NCBI RefSeq assembly: GCF_002288635.1
Contig: NZ_NRSW01000001.1
Location: 3,057,852 to 3,121,851, forward strand
Direction of reading: 5' to 3'
DNA from: Mucilaginibacter sp. MD40
Lineage (GTDB): Bacteria; Bacteroidota; Bacteroidia; Sphingobacteriales; Sphingobacteriaceae
DNA length: 64,000 nucleotides
Under the pieces are notes generated by a model, which saw only the letters and a list, made by a program, of their open reading frames with translations, had not been told where the DNA came from and made no database searches. The position numbers and the translations under genes were made by a program. Shown here one piece after another: positions 35,995 through 44,328 of this stretch. How positions within the stretch are numbered: position 1 is the stretch's first letter; the number at the start of each line of letters is the position of its first letter.

Positions 35995-36158
35995 TTTTAG
36001 ATATGCGGTTTAAGATTTCGGATTTAGTCTTTTCGTAAAACCTGAATTCAAAAATTTAATCAAGCAAAAAAATCTAAAATCGTAAATCTAAAGTCCAATA
36101 ATGTAGACTGATAAAGTTTTCATCAATCTAAAATCGTAAATCTAAAATCTGAAATCCA
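35993..36158. repeat. Inverted arrays of AAATCNN heptamers between cysD and cysN
   Basis: Phased 7-nt units fill the cysD-cysN gap. Left side (35993-36027): five GATTTNN-type units in reverse orientation, some degenerate. Right side: AAATCTA, AAATCGT, AAATCTA, AAGTCCA at 36070-36097 and CAATCTA, AAATCGT, AAATCTA, AAATCTG, AAATCCA at 36124-36158. A 22-base segment recurs exactly at 36071 and 36125, and both copies end with TCCAATAATG; in the second, that ATG is the cysN start. The opposite orientations could form a long imperfect hairpin in the mRNA. Confidence 0.8.
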
Positions 36159-36161
36159 ATA

Positions 36162-37412
36162 ATGGATATACTAAAATTTATAACGGCAGGTAGTGTTGAT
36201 GACGGTAAGAGTACGCTTATAGGCAGGTTGCTATATGATAGCGACGCCATACTGGCCGACCAGTTGGAAGCCCTGCATGCATCTAACCGTAAAAATGATG
36301 ATGGTACCATCGACCTGGCTATTTTAACCGACGGCCTCAAAGCCGAGCGTGAGCAGGGCATCACCATTGATGTGGCCTATAAATACTTCGAGACCGATAA
36401 GCGGAAATTTATTATTGCCGATGCTCCAGGTCATATCCAGTATACCCGTAACATGGTTACAGGTGCCAGCAATGCCGATCTGGCTATTATCCTGATTGAC
36501 GCGCGTAAGGGCGTGGTTGAGCAAACTACGCGTCACTCCTTTTTGGTATCGCTGCTGCAGATCCAGAAAGTGGTTATCGCCATCAATAAAATGGATATGG
36601 TAGATTATAGCGAAGATACATTCAACAGTATCGTTGCTGATTATCAAAAGATAGCTGCGAAGTTAGGTATAACAGATGTTACCTTTATCCCGGTGAGCGC
36701 GCTCAAGGGCGACAATATTGTTTATCCATCTACTACAATGAGTTGGTATACAGGTGATAATCTATTACAACATTTGGAAACCGTTGAGGTAAACCGCGAT
36801 AACACAGCTGCTCATGCTCGCCTGCCGGTACAATGGGTGGTGCGCCCGCAAACTGATGAGCTGCATGATTATCGCGGCTATGCCGGCCGTGTAGCCAGCG
36901 GTGCTTTTAAGGTGAACGATAAGGTAACTATACTGCCATCGGGCTTTACTTCTACCATATCTAAAATAGAGATGTATGATAAAGAGCCGGCAGAGGCCTT
37001 AGCGGGCATGTCGGTAACGGTTCATTTAAAGGATAACATCGATATCAGTCGTGGCGACCTGATCGTGAACAGCGCCGGAGAGCCGCAATTGAGCAGCGCC
37101 ATTGAAGCCGACCTGTGCTGGATGGATACCCGAGGCTTAGACACTTCGCTAACTTACCTGGTACAACATAACACCAAAACGGTGCGTTGCAAAATACGCG
37201 AGATACTTTACAAGGTGAATATCAACACCCTTGAAAAGGATTTTGATGAAGATTTTAAACTGAATGATATAGGCCGTGTGGTCATCAAAACTGCTGAACC
37301 CTTGGCTTTTGACCCTTACCAGGAAAACAAAGCGAATGGTGGCGCCATCATCATCGATAGCCGTACCAACGTTACGGTAGGCGCATTAATGCTCAGGCAA
37401 TCAGCAGAGTAA
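36162..37412 (+). CDS. cysN: Sulfate adenylyltransferase subunit 1 (GTPase)
   Basis: A 416-residue CysN, the EF-Tu-like GTPase that drives adenylyl sulfate formation by CysD. P-loop TAGSVDDGKSTLIGRLL, switch DAPGHIQYTRNMVTGASNADLAIILIDA and NKMD (AINKMDMVDY) are present, followed by beta-barrel domains (WVVRPQTDELHDYRGYAGRVASG). It ends without an APS kinase (CysC) extension. It starts right at the end of a heptamer-repeat array, which could affect its translation relative to CysD. Last gene of the operon. Confidence 0.97.
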   Translation: MDILKFITAGSVDDGKSTLIGRLLYDSDAILADQLEALHASNRKNDDGTIDLAILTDGLKAEREQGITIDVAYKYFETDKRKFIIADAPGHIQYTRNMVTGASNADLAIILIDARKGVVEQTTRHSFLVSLLQIQKVVIAINKMDMVDYSEDTFNSIVADYQKIAAKLGITDVTFIPVSALKGDNIVYPSTTMSWYTGDNLLQHLETVEVNRDNTAAHARLPVQWVVRPQTDELHDYRGYAGRVASGAFKVNDKVTILPSGFTSTISKIEMYDKEPAEALAGMSVTVHLKDNIDISRGDLIVNSAGEPQLSSAIEADLCWMDTRGLDTSLTYLVQHNTKTVRCKIREILYKVNINTLEKDFDEDFKLNDIGRVVIKTAEPLAFDPYQENKANGGAIIIDSRTNVTVGALMLRQSAE

Positions 37413-37426
37413 AAACAATGTTTAAG

Positions 37427-38380
37427 TTAAACAGGTAAGACGTTTCGCCTGGTGATATTTTCCACCAGTTCGGTTACCCGTTTAATAACATCCGGCGGAG
37501 AGATAATTTCTGCCTGGTCGCCGAACATTAAAAACCAGCGGGCAATATAACCGGGCGATGTGGTTAAAAATGTCATCTCTACCTGGTCGCCCGCGTCAAC
37601 TTCAGATACAAAGCCGTTATAGTATTTCTGCTCGTTAATGTAGGGCAGCATCTTTTTGTCAACCCGTATGATGATGGTTTCCAGATGATGCTCGGAAGCA
37701 GTTTGCGCAATATAATCCTTCAATAAAGGGTGCTTGCCTTCAAATTTACTATCAGTAATATTTAATTCTCTGATCCTGTCGAGCCGGAAATCACGGTAAT
37801 CGCTGCGCAAACGGCAATAAGCGATAAGGTGCCAGTAACTATCCAGGTAAAAAATGCCAACGGGTTCTATTTCACGCCTGCTGTAGGTTTGCATATACCC
37901 GGCCAGGTATTCAATACAAAGCACACTTTTGTTAATGATGCCGTTAAGAATGGTTTGGATATGATCCTGATTGTCTATTTGCCGCTGCGATCTACTTTTT
38001 AATACCTCGATGCTACCTTCCATGGTATCCAGCAGGTCTTTTTCAGCGGTTTTCAATATCGCCCTTATTTTATACATGGCCGACCGGTGGTGGGCCGTAG
38101 TGGAAACATCCGTTAATTTTTCTACAAATTTTTCGGCCGTTAAAAAGGCTGTTGCTTCTTCACGCGTAAACATAATGGGCGGCAAACGGTACCCATCAAC
38201 CAGTGAGTAGCCAATACCGGCTTCGCCAATTACCGGCACACCAGCTTCTTCCAGTGTGCGTATGTCACGGTATACGGTTCTAAGGCTTATTCCAAAGCGC
38301 GAGGCAATATCCCCGGCCTTTACCACTCTGCGCGATTGCAATTGTATAAGTATAGCCGAAATACGATCAATACGGTTCAT
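37427..38380 (-). CDS. YafY-type transcriptional regulator (HTH + WYL)
   Basis: A 317-residue regulator: DeoR/HTH_11 winged helix at residues ~5-60 (RIDRISAILIQLQSRRVVKAGDIASRFGIS; LRTVYRDIRTLEEAGVPVIGE) and a WYL ligand-binding domain from about 150 (SVLCIEYLAGYMQTYSRREIEPVGIFYLDSYWHLIAYCRL), with a C-terminal WCX-like part. WYL domains sense nucleic acids or small ligands. It converges with cysN (14 bp) and is divergent from the DUF2007 gene; no evidence ties it to the sulfur operon. Confidence 0.9.
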   Translation of the reverse strand: MNRIDRISAILIQLQSRRVVKAGDIASRFGISLRTVYRDIRTLEEAGVPVIGEAGIGYSLVDGYRLPPIMFTREEATAFLTAEKFVEKLTDVSTTAHHRSAMYKIRAILKTAEKDLLDTMEGSIEVLKSRSQRQIDNQDHIQTILNGIINKSVLCIEYLAGYMQTYSRREIEPVGIFYLDSYWHLIAYCRLRSDYRDFRLDRIRELNITDSKFEGKHPLLKDYIAQTASEHHLETIIIRVDKKMLPYINEQKYYNGFVSEVDAGDQVEMTFLTTSPGYIARWFLMFGDQAEIISPPDVIKRVTELVENITRRNVLPV

Positions 38381-38431
38381 GCCTCAAATTAAGCAAAAAA
38401 CTAACTACCTTAGTAAAAATCTTAAATACCT

Positions 38432-38857
38432 ATGGCAAGCGATACCGACGATAAGATAATCACCTTTGAGCGTTATTATGACCCAATGCTGGCGCATATT
38501 GTGCGTACCCGCCTGGAAGATAACGGTATACCCTGTTTTATTGCTGATGATAACGTGATTGCCGCCAACCCGCTTTTAAATACTGCCGTTGGGGGCATTA
38601 AGCTCAAAATATTTGAACGCGACCTGGAACGTTGCCGCGAAATACTTGCAGGTGAGCCTGACCTGCATGAACAAGACCATGTGGAAACAGATGAACACGA
38701 CCAGGCCGTAGTTTGCCCCTATTGCGCCTCTACCAATGTAACTCATCTGCAACAGGACGGAGGCGGCTCTGGCTTGCTGTCTGCATTAACCAGTATGTTC
38801 ACATTTAAAGGTCCGGAACAGTGGCATTGCAACAATTGCCAGCAGAATTTTGATTAA
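38432..38857 (+). CDS. DUF2007 signal-transducing-like protein with zinc ribbon
   Basis: A 141-residue protein. The N-terminal half is a DUF2007 domain (FERYYDPMLAHIVRTRLEDNGIPCFIADDNVIAANPLL), a small ferredoxin-like fold also found fused to signalling proteins. The C-terminal part has two CxxC knuckles (VVCPYCAS and WHCNNCQQ) forming a zinc ribbon. The role is unknown. It is a single gene starting 51 bp from the divergent WYL regulator. Confidence 0.85.
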   Translation: MASDTDDKIITFERYYDPMLAHIVRTRLEDNGIPCFIADDNVIAANPLLNTAVGGIKLKIFERDLERCREILAGEPDLHEQDHVETDEHDQAVVCPYCASTNVTHLQQDGGGSGLLSALTSMFTFKGPEQWHCNNCQQNFD

Positions 38858-38963
38858 GCGTTTTAAACCCAATTATTCGTGTAGAGGAATTAGCTATAAA
38901 CAATAATTGTATAAAAACTGATACATTAGCGCTACTCTATTGGCTATTGTTATATTTAACGTC

Positions 38964-39989
38964 ATGTTTAACCGCCGTAAATTTTTAAAACTTTCTGCCG
39001 CAACCGCTTCTGTAGCTGCTATTTCAAGATCTGTTAAAGCAAAAAGCATAGATGCACCAGTACCCACTAATTACCCCATAGTCATTTCTACCTGGGATTT
39101 TGGCGTAGCTGCCAATAAGGAAGCATGGAAAGTTTTACAAAAAGGCGGCCGGGCGGTTGATGCCGTTGAGGCGGGTGTGCGCGTACCTGAAGCCGACATG
39201 CATAACCATACGGTTGGCCGTGCAGGTTACCCCGACAGGGATGGCCACGTGACGCTTGATGCGTGCATTATGGATGAGTATGGTAACTGCGGTTCTGTAG
39301 CAGCTATAGAAAACATCGCGCACCCTATTTCTGTAGCCCGTTTAGTGATGGATAAAACACCTCACGTAATGTTGGTTGGCGATGGCGCCCGACAGTTTGC
39401 CATTGAACAGGGTTTTAAAGCCGAAGAACTATTAACGGATGAATCACGCAAAGCCTGGAAAGAATGGCTTAAAACAGCCAAGTATTCGCCGGTAATGAAT
39501 ATCGAAAACAAGCAACGTACGCAGGGCAGCAAGTACAACCACGATACCATAGGTATGCTGGCGCTTGATGCCAAAGGAAATATCAGCGGTGCCTGTACTA
39601 CCAGCGGCATGGCGTTTAAAATGCATGGCCGTGTAGGCGACAGCCCTATTATTGGTGCCGGCTTATATGTTGATAACGAAGTTGGTGGCGCTACCTCTAC
39701 CGGCGTTGGTGAGGAGGTGATACGTAATGTGGGTAGTTTCCTGGTGGTTGAACTAATGCGCCAGGGCTATTCGCCTGAGAATGCCTGCAAAGAAGCCGTA
39801 CAACGTATTATTAAAAAGAAGCCCGAAATAGCCAAACAGATACAGGTAGGTTTCCTGGCCATCAATAAAAAAGGCGAATATGGTGCTTATGCATTACAAG
39901 ATGGCTTTTCATATGCCGTGTGCGACCAAAACAAACAGGACCTGCTTGTTCCCGGTAAGTTTTTTTACAAAGACGCTAACCATAAATAA
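38964..39989 (+). CDS. Glycosylasparaginase (N4-(beta-N-acetylglucosaminyl)-L-asparaginase)
   Basis: A protein of about 341 residues, an Ntn-hydrolase that cleaves GlcNAc-Asn links of N-glycans. It closely follows the Elizabethkingia enzyme: VISTWDFG, RVTLDACIMDE-type block, HVMLVGDGARQFA, and the autocleavage site HDTIGM with nucleophile Thr195, then HGRVGDSPIIGAGLYVD. The start at ATG 38964 gives a Tat-type signal (FNRRKFLKLSAATASVAA); a TTG at 38940 is possible. It should fold in the cytoplasm and be exported, fitting glycoprotein scavenging. Single gene. Confidence 0.93.
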   Translation: MFNRRKFLKLSAATASVAAISRSVKAKSIDAPVPTNYPIVISTWDFGVAANKEAWKVLQKGGRAVDAVEAGVRVPEADMHNHTVGRAGYPDRDGHVTLDACIMDEYGNCGSVAAIENIAHPISVARLVMDKTPHVMLVGDGARQFAIEQGFKAEELLTDESRKAWKEWLKTAKYSPVMNIENKQRTQGSKYNHDTIGMLALDAKGNISGACTTSGMAFKMHGRVGDSPIIGAGLYVDNEVGGATSTGVGEEVIRNVGSFLVVELMRQGYSPENACKEAVQRIIKKKPEIAKQIQVGFLAINKKGEYGAYALQDGFSYAVCDQNKQDLLVPGKFFYKDANHK

Positions 39990-40064
39990 ACAACAGCTAC
40001 AAATAGCTCACTAAAACTTATTTGATACTAATGAGTTTTAAATGCTTGTTGCCTTATTTTCTCT

Positions 40065-40829
40065 ATGATTTCTGAACAATCTCAACATATCAAACTCGAA
40101 GTATGCGCCAACTCGGCAACGTCAGCCATAGCGGCTCAGGAAGGCGGCGCCATTCGTGTTGAACTTTGTGAAAATCTTGCTGAAGGAGGCACTACTCCAT
40201 CCATTGGGCAGATATTACTGGCCCGCAAGCATTTGAACATCCAGCTTTATGTGCTTATACGTCCCCGTCGAGGAGATTTTTTGTATAGCGACCTGGAGTT
40301 TGAGATCATGAAGGCGGATATTATCAGTTGCGCTGATGTAGGTTGCGATGGTGTGGTAATTGGCATGCTTAAACCTGACGGTAGTATTGATAAAGAACGC
40401 TGTAAGCAACTGGTTGATTTGGCCACCCAGCGTGGCTTAGGCGTAACCTTCCACCGTGCGTTTGACATGTGTAATGATCAGTTGCGGGCTTTAGAGGATA
40501 TTATTGACATAGGCTGCGAGCGTATACTCACTTCGGGTGGAAAAACAACGGCTATGGAAGGTGCTACGCACCTGGCCAGCCTAGTTGATAACGCCGCCGG
40601 CCGTATCACTATTATGGCGGGTAGCGGTATTACTGAAAGTAACGTGGCCCACCTGGTTCATTTCACCAAAGTTACCGAAGTACACTCATCAGCCAGAAGC
40701 AGCAAAAAAAGCGGCATGCAATATAAAAATGATCATATTTTAATGAGCGTTGGTATGGCAGATGAATTTAGCCTCGATTTTACAGACGCCGATAAGGTGA
40801 GACGTATATTGGCTGAAGCTAATAAATAG
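40065..40829 (+). CDS. cutC: CutC family protein
   Basis: A 254-residue TIM-barrel CutC protein, historically tied to copper homeostasis in E. coli. Signatures: KLEVCANSATSAIAAQEGGAIRVELCENLAEGGTTPS, VLIRPRRGDFLYSDLE, FHRAFDMCNDQLRALEDII and RILTSGGKTTAMEG. The true biochemical role is not settled. It is a stand-alone gene converging with the large leftward gene at 40845, 16 bp away. Confidence 0.93.
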   Translation: MISEQSQHIKLEVCANSATSAIAAQEGGAIRVELCENLAEGGTTPSIGQILLARKHLNIQLYVLIRPRRGDFLYSDLEFEIMKADIISCADVGCDGVVIGMLKPDGSIDKERCKQLVDLATQRGLGVTFHRAFDMCNDQLRALEDIIDIGCERILTSGGKTTAMEGATHLASLVDNAAGRITIMAGSGITESNVAHLVHFTKVTEVHSSARSSKKSGMQYKNDHILMSVGMADEFSLDFTDADKVRRILAEANK

Positions 40830-40844
40830 CCTTACACCAATAGT

Positions 40845-43646
40845 TTAAAATATCGTTACCGGCAAAACAACCTCAACCCTGTTACGCCCGGTGCCTCCAA
40901 AAATATCAGCATCAAGTAATCGGCTGTAACGTATGCCGAAAGATACCGCGCCCTGGTTGAACCAGCGGGTATCAAAGAAAATAGCGCCACCAGCCGACCT
41001 GAAATCGCCTTTGAACTTAACACCGCTTACAAATAAGTTATCAGCCGTGGCGTGTGTATAGTCGAAAAACAAATTGCCGCGTAAACGCAAAAAGTATATA
41101 ATGTTACCCAACCCGGCATCCGGGTAAGCCAAAGGAAAATGATAGTTGGCAGCTATGCGCTGCATGCGGTCGAGGCTTTCCGCCGTATAACCGTATGAGA
41201 ACGGAAAATCATTAGAGAAGCCTATCGTGTTATTTTTACCTTTTTGTTGATAGGCGCCGCTGATCACGAGGCTATGGTTTATAGACATCCCGGGCAGATA
41301 AAGTGAGCCAACCGCCAATAACTGCGATGCCTCCTTACCCCGCAGAGCTGTTTTGTAGTTAACCGTTAAACTTTGTGCAAAGCGGGGATTAATTTGCTGA
41401 CGTGCCTGCTGTATCTGGTGGCTAAAGTTAAACGTATTGCTCACGTAGGTATAATCGCCATCTTTAAACATGCTACGATAGGCTTGCTGAAAGGTGTTAC
41501 GGCTATAATTGATACTGCTTCCTACAGAAAAACGTGTATAATCTTTCCCTGCACTTAAATTAAATGGCAATTGCAGGCCCGCCTGTAATGTGGTTTCATT
41601 ATAGTAAATACTATTGCCTTTATAAAATCCACGACGGTCTATGATATAACTTCCCCCTGCAGAAATATAGGGAAATAAGCCTCCGTAAGTAGCCTCGTAC
41701 CCTATTTGCTTGTAGCCCTCATCGCGGTTGTAGTTAAACAGCAGGCTGGATTGCAGCGTGTTCAATATATTCTGCCCGGCAAGTTCAAGTGAATAGTTGG
41801 GGTCGTTAATGGTTGGGAATATGCTATGAAAGTTGAACAAGCCATGCGCTTTGCTGTATTTTGTCTCTGCAAACTGCTGCGGTTTCGCATCATTAAGAAA
41901 ATGGCTTGCGCTATCCCTTTCAAGTGCCGCAATGCCCATATCAGAGGGCTTAACGCTCAATGGTGTTGCAATTAGCTTAATACTATCTAAGGCTGTTTGC
42001 TTTACCTGGTACCCGTTTGCTGTGAATGTGGTAAAAGCCATCCTGGCATTAGATAAGTTCGGTTGGTAGTATCCTATCAAACCTTTTGGAGCTCCCGCTA
42101 TGCTAAACACTTGCCGGGTTTTAATATTTATAGCAAAAAGCTCATCGTTTTTGCCATTGGTTTTACTGAAATATACGGTATCACCTTTAACCTGCGGAAA
42201 CGCAACCGGCTCGTAACTGAATGGCAATAGATAGGTGTTGCTGCCGGTTTTTGTATCTATCATAGCAAGGCTCATCTCACCCTTGTTGTTTCGTACAGCG
42301 GCTATGATCTGGCCTGCACCGTAAAATTTAGGGTAGGTATAAAACAGGTGGTCAGGGTTTGGAATGCCGGTGAGCAGTTTGCCACTTTGTGCATCAAGCA
42401 AATATAACTTGCTTAGTCCCGTTGCAGGTACATCTACAGCAACTATGGTTTTGTTATCACCGCTGAATGACGGTGCAAAGTATTTGGTTTTCCGTGTAAG
42501 TAAACGTTCTTTACCGGTTGCGACATTTAAAACGCGCAATTCCCCATAGTTTCGATACCCCCAACGCAGATCGGGCCGGTAAGAACTGTATACTATTTCA
42601 CCATTTCCGTAATTAAAATAGTTGTCATTGGTTACGCTTTCTACAGCGATCGACCTTTCTTTCCTACCCTCCCGGATCACAAACATTGGTATATGGTTGT
42701 ATGCAGTACGCAGGTAGACCAAAGTGCTATCATTCACATAAGCCGGATACTCTTCATCAGCCACAAAGTGTTTGCTTTTTAATTTTACCCGTGCGTCATC
42801 TTTATATTCTTCCTTAAAATAATCAAGGGCACTATTGCGATACCCGGTATAGTTTTGTCCCGAATACTTTTTGATTGCTCCTTGCAATGGATAAAAAACT
42901 CCTTTGAAAGCCGCTGCATCATGTGTAACATTTTTCCAGAACACATCACCATATTTTTCGCGCCCGTAAGCTACCATCATGTAACCCAACGGATAATGAT
43001 TGGGCGTAAAATCGAGGTATGAGCCGTTGCGAAGCTTCATCCAGCTATAATCCTTCCCGGCCGCCCAAAGTGAACGATAGCCATTAAAGAAATATGGCAG
43101 CCTGCCCCTGCCCTGGTTGCTTACCAGCGTTTCATTAAACACGGCATCGCCTTCAAAGAACCAGTCAGGCACCGTCATGGCGTTGCCCAGGGCTTGCCCG
43201 CCTTCGCCAAATACCACCCGAAGCACCCGCGAGAAGCCTACATTAAAATTATTGTATTGCTGCACGTGTCTAAACTCATGTATGGCCAGTTGCTGCCACC
43301 AGGGCAGGCTGCCAACATCAAAACTATTTTGCGATGGTGTTAAGTAAAATTCGCTCCGGAAAGGCGCTAATCCCACGTACGCGTTTGATACCGTGGTTTG
43401 GTTCTGCAGCACAATGTTTACCTGCCTTTGCTTAAAACCAATGGTCGGCTTTATCAGGTTGTTCATCTGCATAATGGTAGCCGCCACATGCTGTGCCACA
43501 CTATCCATCCCTTGTGAAAATATCACCCGCGTTTCAGGAGTTTTTATTTGCTTCCATTTGATGGATGGCGGGTTACCGCCAAATTGTTGCGCTTTGGCAA
43601 ACGTGACAGTTAACAATAACAGGGGCAGCAATAATCGCTTCATCAA
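40845..43646 (-). CDS. Large secreted protein: gluzincin-like N-domain, TolB-like propeller, C-terminal barrel
   Basis: A 933-residue exported protein (signal MKRLLLPLLLLTVTFAKAQ). The N-terminal domain carries a zinc-protease motif His123-Glu-Phe-Arg-His127 (AIHEFRHVQQ) and the downstream acid in PDWFFEGDAV (Glu165), the layout of MA-clan peptidases. Residues ~280-560 show repeated TolB/WD40-like units (IVYSSYRPDLRW, KYFAPSFSGDNKTIVAVD, LLDAQSGKL). The last ~300 residues have alternating strands ending in VVLPVTIF, like an outer-membrane barrel (bacterial surface antigen type). Function unknown; processing or binding of a surface ligand is inference. Monocistronic. Confidence 0.8.
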   Translation of the reverse strand: MMKRLLLPLLLLTVTFAKAQQFGGNPPSIKWKQIKTPETRVIFSQGMDSVAQHVAATIMQMNNLIKPTIGFKQRQVNIVLQNQTTVSNAYVGLAPFRSEFYLTPSQNSFDVGSLPWWQQLAIHEFRHVQQYNNFNVGFSRVLRVVFGEGGQALGNAMTVPDWFFEGDAVFNETLVSNQGRGRLPYFFNGYRSLWAAGKDYSWMKLRNGSYLDFTPNHYPLGYMMVAYGREKYGDVFWKNVTHDAAAFKGVFYPLQGAIKKYSGQNYTGYRNSALDYFKEEYKDDARVKLKSKHFVADEEYPAYVNDSTLVYLRTAYNHIPMFVIREGRKERSIAVESVTNDNYFNYGNGEIVYSSYRPDLRWGYRNYGELRVLNVATGKERLLTRKTKYFAPSFSGDNKTIVAVDVPATGLSKLYLLDAQSGKLLTGIPNPDHLFYTYPKFYGAGQIIAAVRNNKGEMSLAMIDTKTGSNTYLLPFSYEPVAFPQVKGDTVYFSKTNGKNDELFAINIKTRQVFSIAGAPKGLIGYYQPNLSNARMAFTTFTANGYQVKQTALDSIKLIATPLSVKPSDMGIAALERDSASHFLNDAKPQQFAETKYSKAHGLFNFHSIFPTINDPNYSLELAGQNILNTLQSSLLFNYNRDEGYKQIGYEATYGGLFPYISAGGSYIIDRRGFYKGNSIYYNETTLQAGLQLPFNLSAGKDYTRFSVGSSINYSRNTFQQAYRSMFKDGDYTYVSNTFNFSHQIQQARQQINPRFAQSLTVNYKTALRGKEASQLLAVGSLYLPGMSINHSLVISGAYQQKGKNNTIGFSNDFPFSYGYTAESLDRMQRIAANYHFPLAYPDAGLGNIIYFLRLRGNLFFDYTHATADNLFVSGVKFKGDFRSAGGAIFFDTRWFNQGAVSFGIRYSRLLDADIFGGTGRNRVEVVLPVTIF

Positions 43647-43676
43647 ATGGTGAAAGTAATAATTTGCTATTTATTT

Positions 43677-44219
43677 TTAGTTGAGTCGATCTTTAAGGAT
43701 TGATAATTTATATAAATACACTATCAGTAGTCTATACATGGATACAAAAAATATAAAAGAACCTATAATGAATAGTACAAAAGCTGGCACCAATAATGTT
43801 AACTCGTTTTCAATTGAATCTGGTGAAAGTTTGACTTCCTTTTGAAAAATAGTCATATAATATAAAAATGCAGACAATAGTAAAGTCACGCCGGCCATAA
43901 CACAATTACCAGCTATGCTAACAAGGGTTTCTGAATTTTCTTTGTCATTGTTTCTGTCTAAAGCGGTGCTCCAACTGAATATAACGCTGGCTAAAGAAAA
44001 TTGTGCAACTACACCATAAGTTATTAATTTTTGCACATCTATGACAGTTTTCGTAAAAAAGTAAGTTGTAAACTTCGCAAAATTTCCGCCTACTATGGAT
44101 ATCAAGACAACACCTATTATCGAAAAGAAAATTTTGAAATATCGGATTCTAAAAATTATCGAAAATGTCAATTTTAATATAGACCAAACTCCTTTTAATC
44201 CCTTTTTTATTTGAATCAT
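43677..44219 (-). CDS. AT-rich four-helix membrane protein of unknown function
   Basis: A protein of about 180 residues with four hydrophobic segments (IFFSIIGVVLISIVGG, LITYGVVAQFSLASVIFSW, CVMAGVTLLLSAFLYYM, LLVPAFVLFIIGSFIFFVSMYRLLIVYLY). The ATG at 44219 is taken as start; a TTG nine codons upstream is possible. The coding sequence is markedly more AT-rich than its neighbours and uses A/T-ending codons, which suggests recent transfer. I recognise no family. It lies alone between the large exported protein and hscA. Confidence 0.65.
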   Translation of the reverse strand: MIQIKKGLKGVWSILKLTFSIIFRIRYFKIFFSIIGVVLISIVGGNFAKFTTYFFTKTVIDVQKLITYGVVAQFSLASVIFSWSTALDRNNDKENSETLVSIAGNCVMAGVTLLLSAFLYYMTIFQKEVKLSPDSIENELTLLVPAFVLFIIGSFIFFVSMYRLLIVYLYKLSILKDRLN

Positions 44220-44253
44220 GATTTTAAATATAAATAGAAATTTCAATATCGTC

Positions 44254-44279
44254 TAAAATCGTAAATCCGAAATCCAAAT
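44254..44279. repeat. Short AAATCNN heptamer array before hscA
   Basis: Units AAATCGT, AAATCCG and AAATCCA run in phase at 44256-44276, the same heptamer family as in the cysD-cysN spacer, ending in CCAAATG. No inverted partner array is visible here. Confidence 0.7.
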
Positions 44280-44303
44280 GACACTCCTTGCCCTAAAACT
44301 AAG

Positions 44304-44311
44304 TACATTTG
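44304..44311 (+). promoter_or_regulatory. Possible -7 box for hscA
   Basis: TACATTTG matches TAnnTTTG, 17 bp before the hscA ATG. A TTG occurs only 13 bp upstream, closer than the usual ~19. Confidence 0.45.
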
Positions 44312-44328
44312 CCCTGTAAAATTTTACC

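Noticed and set aside
35995..36161. Cys-codon leader or riboswitch before cysN
   Set aside because: The gap contains heptamer repeats only; no short Cys-rich frame or terminator was found.
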